From Ulota crispa (lineage: Eukaryota > Streptophyta > Bryopsida > Orthotrichales > Orthotrichaceae): DNA of 64,000 nucleotides. Below are positions 59,932 to 64,000 of this stretch, piece by piece (the stretch's first letter is position 1; the number at the start of each line of letters is the position of its first letter). The position numbers were made by a program, and so were the translations under genes. The notes beneath the pieces were generated by a model. The model made no database searches and was not told the DNA's origin. It saw nothing but the letters and a program-made list of their open reading frames with translations. Location of the stretch: assembly GCA_963920765.1 (NCBI GenBank), contig OY987248.1:20308539-20372538 (forward strand). Reading direction: 5' to 3'.

Positions 59932-60808
59932 TTAAAAAAAAGTAGAAACAAAGTGACCAAGGAAAGAAATTGTCTACAAGTTGTTCAATGCATTGCCAAC
60001 AATGGCTCAATCAATAAGCAAAATTTGAAATCAACTCTCTTGACTATGTACTGGTTTCCATTCTACTTTTTATTTTTAAGAAAAAATAATTTGGCAAGTA
60101 CTCCACATGATATTCTAGGTTTTGTTTGCACATATTTTGTAACTAAGATTTATTGCTATAAGAATCTCTTCCATGAAATTTCCTTAGTGGAATGATAATT
60201 TCATTGAAACAATTCTTGCTTCCAACTATGTTTTAAGCATTAGGTGATCACAAATTTGTGAAGCATTTCATGCTCTAAAAGAAACTCAAATTGCACAAGA
60301 AATTCATAAGATAGAAGATATCATTTTGGATGACTAAAAAGTTTTGACACCTTGGACAAGCTTCAAAATTTTTTTGACCCTACTTTGAATGTCATGATCT
60401 AATGTATGACTTTAGAAAGTATAGAATTGTAAAAAGGTGTACATAAGTAAGTGACAAAATAGATTTTATGATCAAATAATTAAAATAGTTTCAAGAATTT
60501 GATCTGATCCTGTAGTTATTTATTGAGAGGTCAATTTCAAGCCATTTGAGCATGTCAAGGAATTTTAAGGGTCAGTATTTATTTACTTTGATGCTACATT
60601 GGCTAATAAAAAGGTTTCATTCAATTATAATTTGACATATAGCACCAATACAAAATAAACTAGCTATTTTTATTACGATAACACAAATCTAGATTCAATT
60701 AGCCTTGCCTTGCACCTATTTTTATCCCCTCGAGCTTGCATTATCTTTCCATTTTGGAAGACTTATAAAACACTATTATAAAATAGAACACTCTAGAGCA
60801 TTTTGGAG
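59932..60808. other. Intergenic, nothing recognised
   Basis: No bounded element and no credible gene. Confidence 0.4.
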
Positions 60809-61039
60809 TTAACCCGTGAAGGGCCCTTGGGCTTTAGAGCTATGGTATCAAATATGGTCGCAACCAATATTCAGAAGTTTGAATTAGCTGTAAATTAAGT
60901 GTTATAATCATACATATTAAAAGGTTGTATGATGGTGGGTGCATAAAAAATTTGAAAAGCCCTCATAGGAGCTCAAATACATTTGTATATACAGTCATAC
61001 ATATGGCCGCAAAGTGCGTTTGGGCCCTTCAGGGGTTAA
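60809..61039. mobile_element. TTAA-flanked element, subfamily C (231 bp)
   Basis: Left TTAACCCGTGAAGGGCCC, right GGGCCCTTCAGGGGTTAA: 18-base terminal repeats with one mismatch. Same-orientation sister at 62261-62479. Confidence 0.9.
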
Positions 61040-61046
61040 TGTGTGC

Positions 61047-61158
61047 AAATAAGTGTTATAGATTCCAAAGTTTAGATTACATACGTATTCTTGTGTCCAT
61101 TACAAATAAGTGTTATAAATTCCAAAGTTTGGATTACATACGTATTGTTGTGTCTACC
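61047..61158. repeat. Tandem duplication, 56-base period
   Basis: AAATAAGTGTTATA(G/A)ATTCC, AAAGTTT(A/G)GATTACATACG and TATT(C/G)TTGTGTC occur twice, 56 bases apart, just outside the TTAA element. Confidence 0.85.
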
Positions 61159-61163
61159 AATAC

Positions 61164-61485
61164 TAAGGTAGGAGCACCCATAAGCGTCAGTGTCCTCATA
61201 ACCGTCACTTCAGAAATCTTGGAAAATCTGTGGAAGTGAATAGGTTTAATGACAAGAATGTACAAAATGTGAACATGAATTCTTAAAAGTGGTTATGGGT
61301 GCAATGGCAGTTTGCTCTTTCAAAATTCATAACTTATTCTCACAGTATCCAAATAATACATTCAAAACTGCAAACTCTTTTTTTTTTTTTCTGTTCCTAA
61401 TAGGATCTTATAATTTGCTAGTTGTTTATTAATAGTCATCATGTTCAAAACCCTTAGTTTGACGTTTATGGGTGCTCCTACCTTA
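61164..61485. mobile_element. AGGTAGG-family MITE, CCCATAAGCG subtype, copy 2
   Basis: Left TAAGGTAGGAGCACCCATAA, right TTATGGGTGCTCCTACCTTA: the terminal 20 bases are exact complements. TA at both edges. Same subtype as 21178-21494. Confidence 0.88.
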
Positions 61486-62260
61486 TCACAATTCTTTTAA
61501 TATGAAATTTGAAACTCAAAATTCAAATTTTTTACTTCAAACTTTAATTGCAATCAAAATATTAATAGTTATGAAGTGAAGTTTGTCCAAAAGGACTTTA
61601 CAGGAGATGATCTCATTGTATCAATACTTTTGAATGTTTTTGTTCTAGTAATCTACAAGCTTGTTTCCCTAAGGACACTTTTAAACAAAAAAGTAAACTA
61701 AATGATTTCTTCACATACCTCCATTTTAATAATTTATGAAAGTGCAAATTATAGCAAGTTACTCTCGGTACTCCCGTAAATCTTTAATTTGACAAAAAGT
61801 ACCGGTTCGTGCCCTGCAAAATACCACGTCATCACAAAAAGCCAGACTTATTTCATGAGCATTTGTCCTTTCAACCCCTTCTAATCCAAAATAAATGTAA
61901 ATTGTAAATTTTTTCATGACCACAATACAAAAATGATTGTAGACTCAGAAACTTGACCCTCACGCATAATAATAACAAATTTGTACCACTTGCTTTGGAT
62001 TGTCAGCGAGGGTACAAAGTTAGTGTCAAAGGACTTTTCTAAAATTTAAAATGACTGTACTAACTTCAAAGTAGAAACAGTCTAGTAATATTTCAACTTC
62101 GCTTGAATGAGAAGTTACAAGCATTTAGGAGGTTTCAAACGTAGGAGAAAATTAAGTTTTTATAAGGGGTTTTTGCAAGAGGAAATGGTGGTCTTCTGAT
62201 GCGGAATAAAAAAGTTTTGCACACCCAGTTGCAAACACTGCAAGCATGGACTCTCAAGCT
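61486..62260. other. Intergenic, nothing recognised
   Basis: No bounded element and no credible gene. Confidence 0.4.
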
Positions 62261-62479
62261 TAACCCCTGAAGGGCCCTTGGGCTCTGGAGCTATGGTACC
62301 AAATACCGTCACAACCAATATTCAAAAGTTTGAATCAGCTAGAAATTAAGTGCTATAACCATACATATTGAAGGATTATACAATGGTGGGTGCATAAAAA
62401 ATTTTGGAAAACCCTCAAAGTAGCTCAAATACATCTGTACATACGGCCGCAAAGGGATTTCGTGACGTTCGGGGGTTAA
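62261..62479. mobile_element. TTAA-flanked element, subfamily C (219 bp)
   Basis: Left TTAACCCCTGAAGGGCCC, right GACGTTCGGGGGTTAA. The interior matches 60809-61039 (AGCTATGGTA, TTCA(A/G)AAGTTTGAAT, GGTGGGTGCATAAAAAATTT). The right terminal repeat has decayed while the left is intact. Confidence 0.83.
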
Positions 62480-64000
62480 GAAAACCATGAAAGCCAACAT
62501 GAAAAATCATGTTTTTTTCTCTCTTGAAAAAGGCCCAAAAGGGGAAAACAAATTGTACCAAGTTTTGAAACCTCCTATTGTGGATTTGGTATATTAGTGG
62601 CACGTGCACTAATAAGATATATGAATGAACCTTAAAAAAAAGAATTGAGGACATGCATTATGATAACCTCTTGCGTTGAAAAAAAAAGAATCAACTAAAT
62701 AGAGGATATCAAAGCTTTTAGAAATTTGATCGTACGTCTTGGTCCTCCTTTCCAACAAACATCTCAATGAAGGTAAGGCAGGATATCCCAAAATCAAGCG
62801 AGTCTCCAAAGTCCGCCTTTGTAAGTTTGAATGAAAAATAAATACTAATTGGAGAATGTTCAACATGTGGCCTTGAAACTAGGGCACTGGTAAAAAAAAA
62901 TCCACCAAGTAACTTTGACCTCCTACAACTTTTATATACAACAATTCAAATGCTACCTTTAAACTTCATTTAGATTTAAAATGAATTCATCTACATGTAG
63001 TTGCAAATTAGACTTTAGTCACTTACAATTTTGGTTGTTAAGTCTACTTTCATTTTTTCTTAGTAGTACAGCTAATTGAAAACAAATATGATTTGGTTGA
63101 ATATTGATTGCCACTAAGCTTTAAATAGAAATAGAGTCCTCTGCTATCGTTTTCAGCCTCCCACTCTATAATAACATAAGAGATTCCTGTATTGAGGTGT
63201 GGCAATTTTGGTGAAGCCCTCAAAAAAAGTAACAACGGATTGATTTCAATGCATGAAAGTGTTGACTAATTGGCAAAAAAGAGTTACCAAATGAAACAGG
63301 CATGATTTGAAGACCTACTACAAATAATACCACAATTGTAGCTTAATTCCAAACTAGGTACATGTAATACACCATTAAAACGGTGTTGTCAAGATCTCTC
63401 CAACCATAGATCATCCGTCCAAATTTGGATACAAAACACTCCACTCATGGGGCTCAATCAAAGAATCGACAGCAACGCATTGTGAACACCGCCGCTTTTG
63501 AAATTTCTTTGACAGCAAAGCAATTCTAAGGTAGCAACACCCATAAGCGTGAAACTAAGGATTTTGGAGGAAGGAAAATCAATTCATAAATTTTGAAAAA
63601 AATATTGTTAAGTAAGCAAGAGGAAACCAAAATTATTGACATCAATTTAAAACTTCCAATTGTAAGCATTTGTTCACAAAGATTTTTCAAAGTCCAAAAT
63701 CACTAAAAGCGTATAGTTGTGTGTAGGAGATGCTAAAAAAGACACTTACTAAAGCCTTCAATATGCTTATAGGCTTGAAAAACTAGCTTGAACAATTTCT
63801 TAAATAGTAAGATACAACACCCATAACCGTCATGAAAGATTACAAAATACCATGCTTGGGGTACTTGAATGGTGTGTTCATGTTTATTTACGCATGTTAT
63901 TGCAAAACTATTTAACACCATCCATTAAACCTATTTCCAAACCCATTGGCATTCAAATGCGTTGCACTTGTCACTCAAAACCATTACTTTGTCACCCATA
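62480..64000. other. Intergenic; one AGGTAG-type end at 63527
   Basis: TAAGGTAGCAACACCCATAAGCG-like sequence starts at 63527 and resembles the left end of 61164-61485, but no matching right end is seen before the window closes. A direct partial repeat (ACAACACCCATAACCG) occurs at 63815. No gene recognised. Confidence 0.45.

Overview
The window is nuclear DNA of a plant (a streptophyte; I cannot name the species). It holds genes broken by canonical GT-AG introns, a typical plastid transit peptide, a plant-type O-fucosyltransferase/rhamnosyltransferase, and very dense plant-style miniature inverted-repeat transposons (MITEs). GC content is higher in exons and promoters, while the remainder is AT-rich.

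Layout. (1) 1-3.6 kb, minus strand: the first five exons of a plastid-targeted protein resembling the N-terminal half of plant plastid S1-domain RNA-binding proteins; it continues past position 1, and a MITE with a 7-bp target duplication sits in intron 3. (2) 11.55-15.8 kb, minus strand: a complete nine-exon gene for a Golgi-type type II membrane glycosyltransferase of the plant O-fucosyltransferase / GT106-like family. All exon phases agree (650 codons plus stop). A GC-rich leader and a TATA box near 17.9 kb look like its promoter, and a poly(A) signal near 10.88 kb may be its 3' end. (3) About 18-64 kb: I find no convincing protein-coding gene. The ORFs here are short and unrelated to known proteins, and the region is a mosaic of short non-autonomous transposons, often nested.

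The main discovery candidate is a family of about 17 elements flanked at both ends by TTAA (or a one-base variant), with termini reading CCCCTAAAGGACC or close variants. They range from 79 bp to about 1.8 kb. A TTAA target plus C-rich termini is the signature of piggyBac-type transposition, unusual for a land-plant-like genome. Several copies are near-perfect 0.7-kb foldbacks whose two arms both match the right arm of longer asymmetric members, suggesting how they arose. A second family has AGGTAGG termini flanked by TA, and other families (CAGTA-ended, Stowaway-like, CACTA-like, hAT-like with an 8-bp duplication, one with a 9-bp duplication, and a tRNA-derived SINE) fill much of the rest. Nested copies let several insertion sites and relative ages be read directly.
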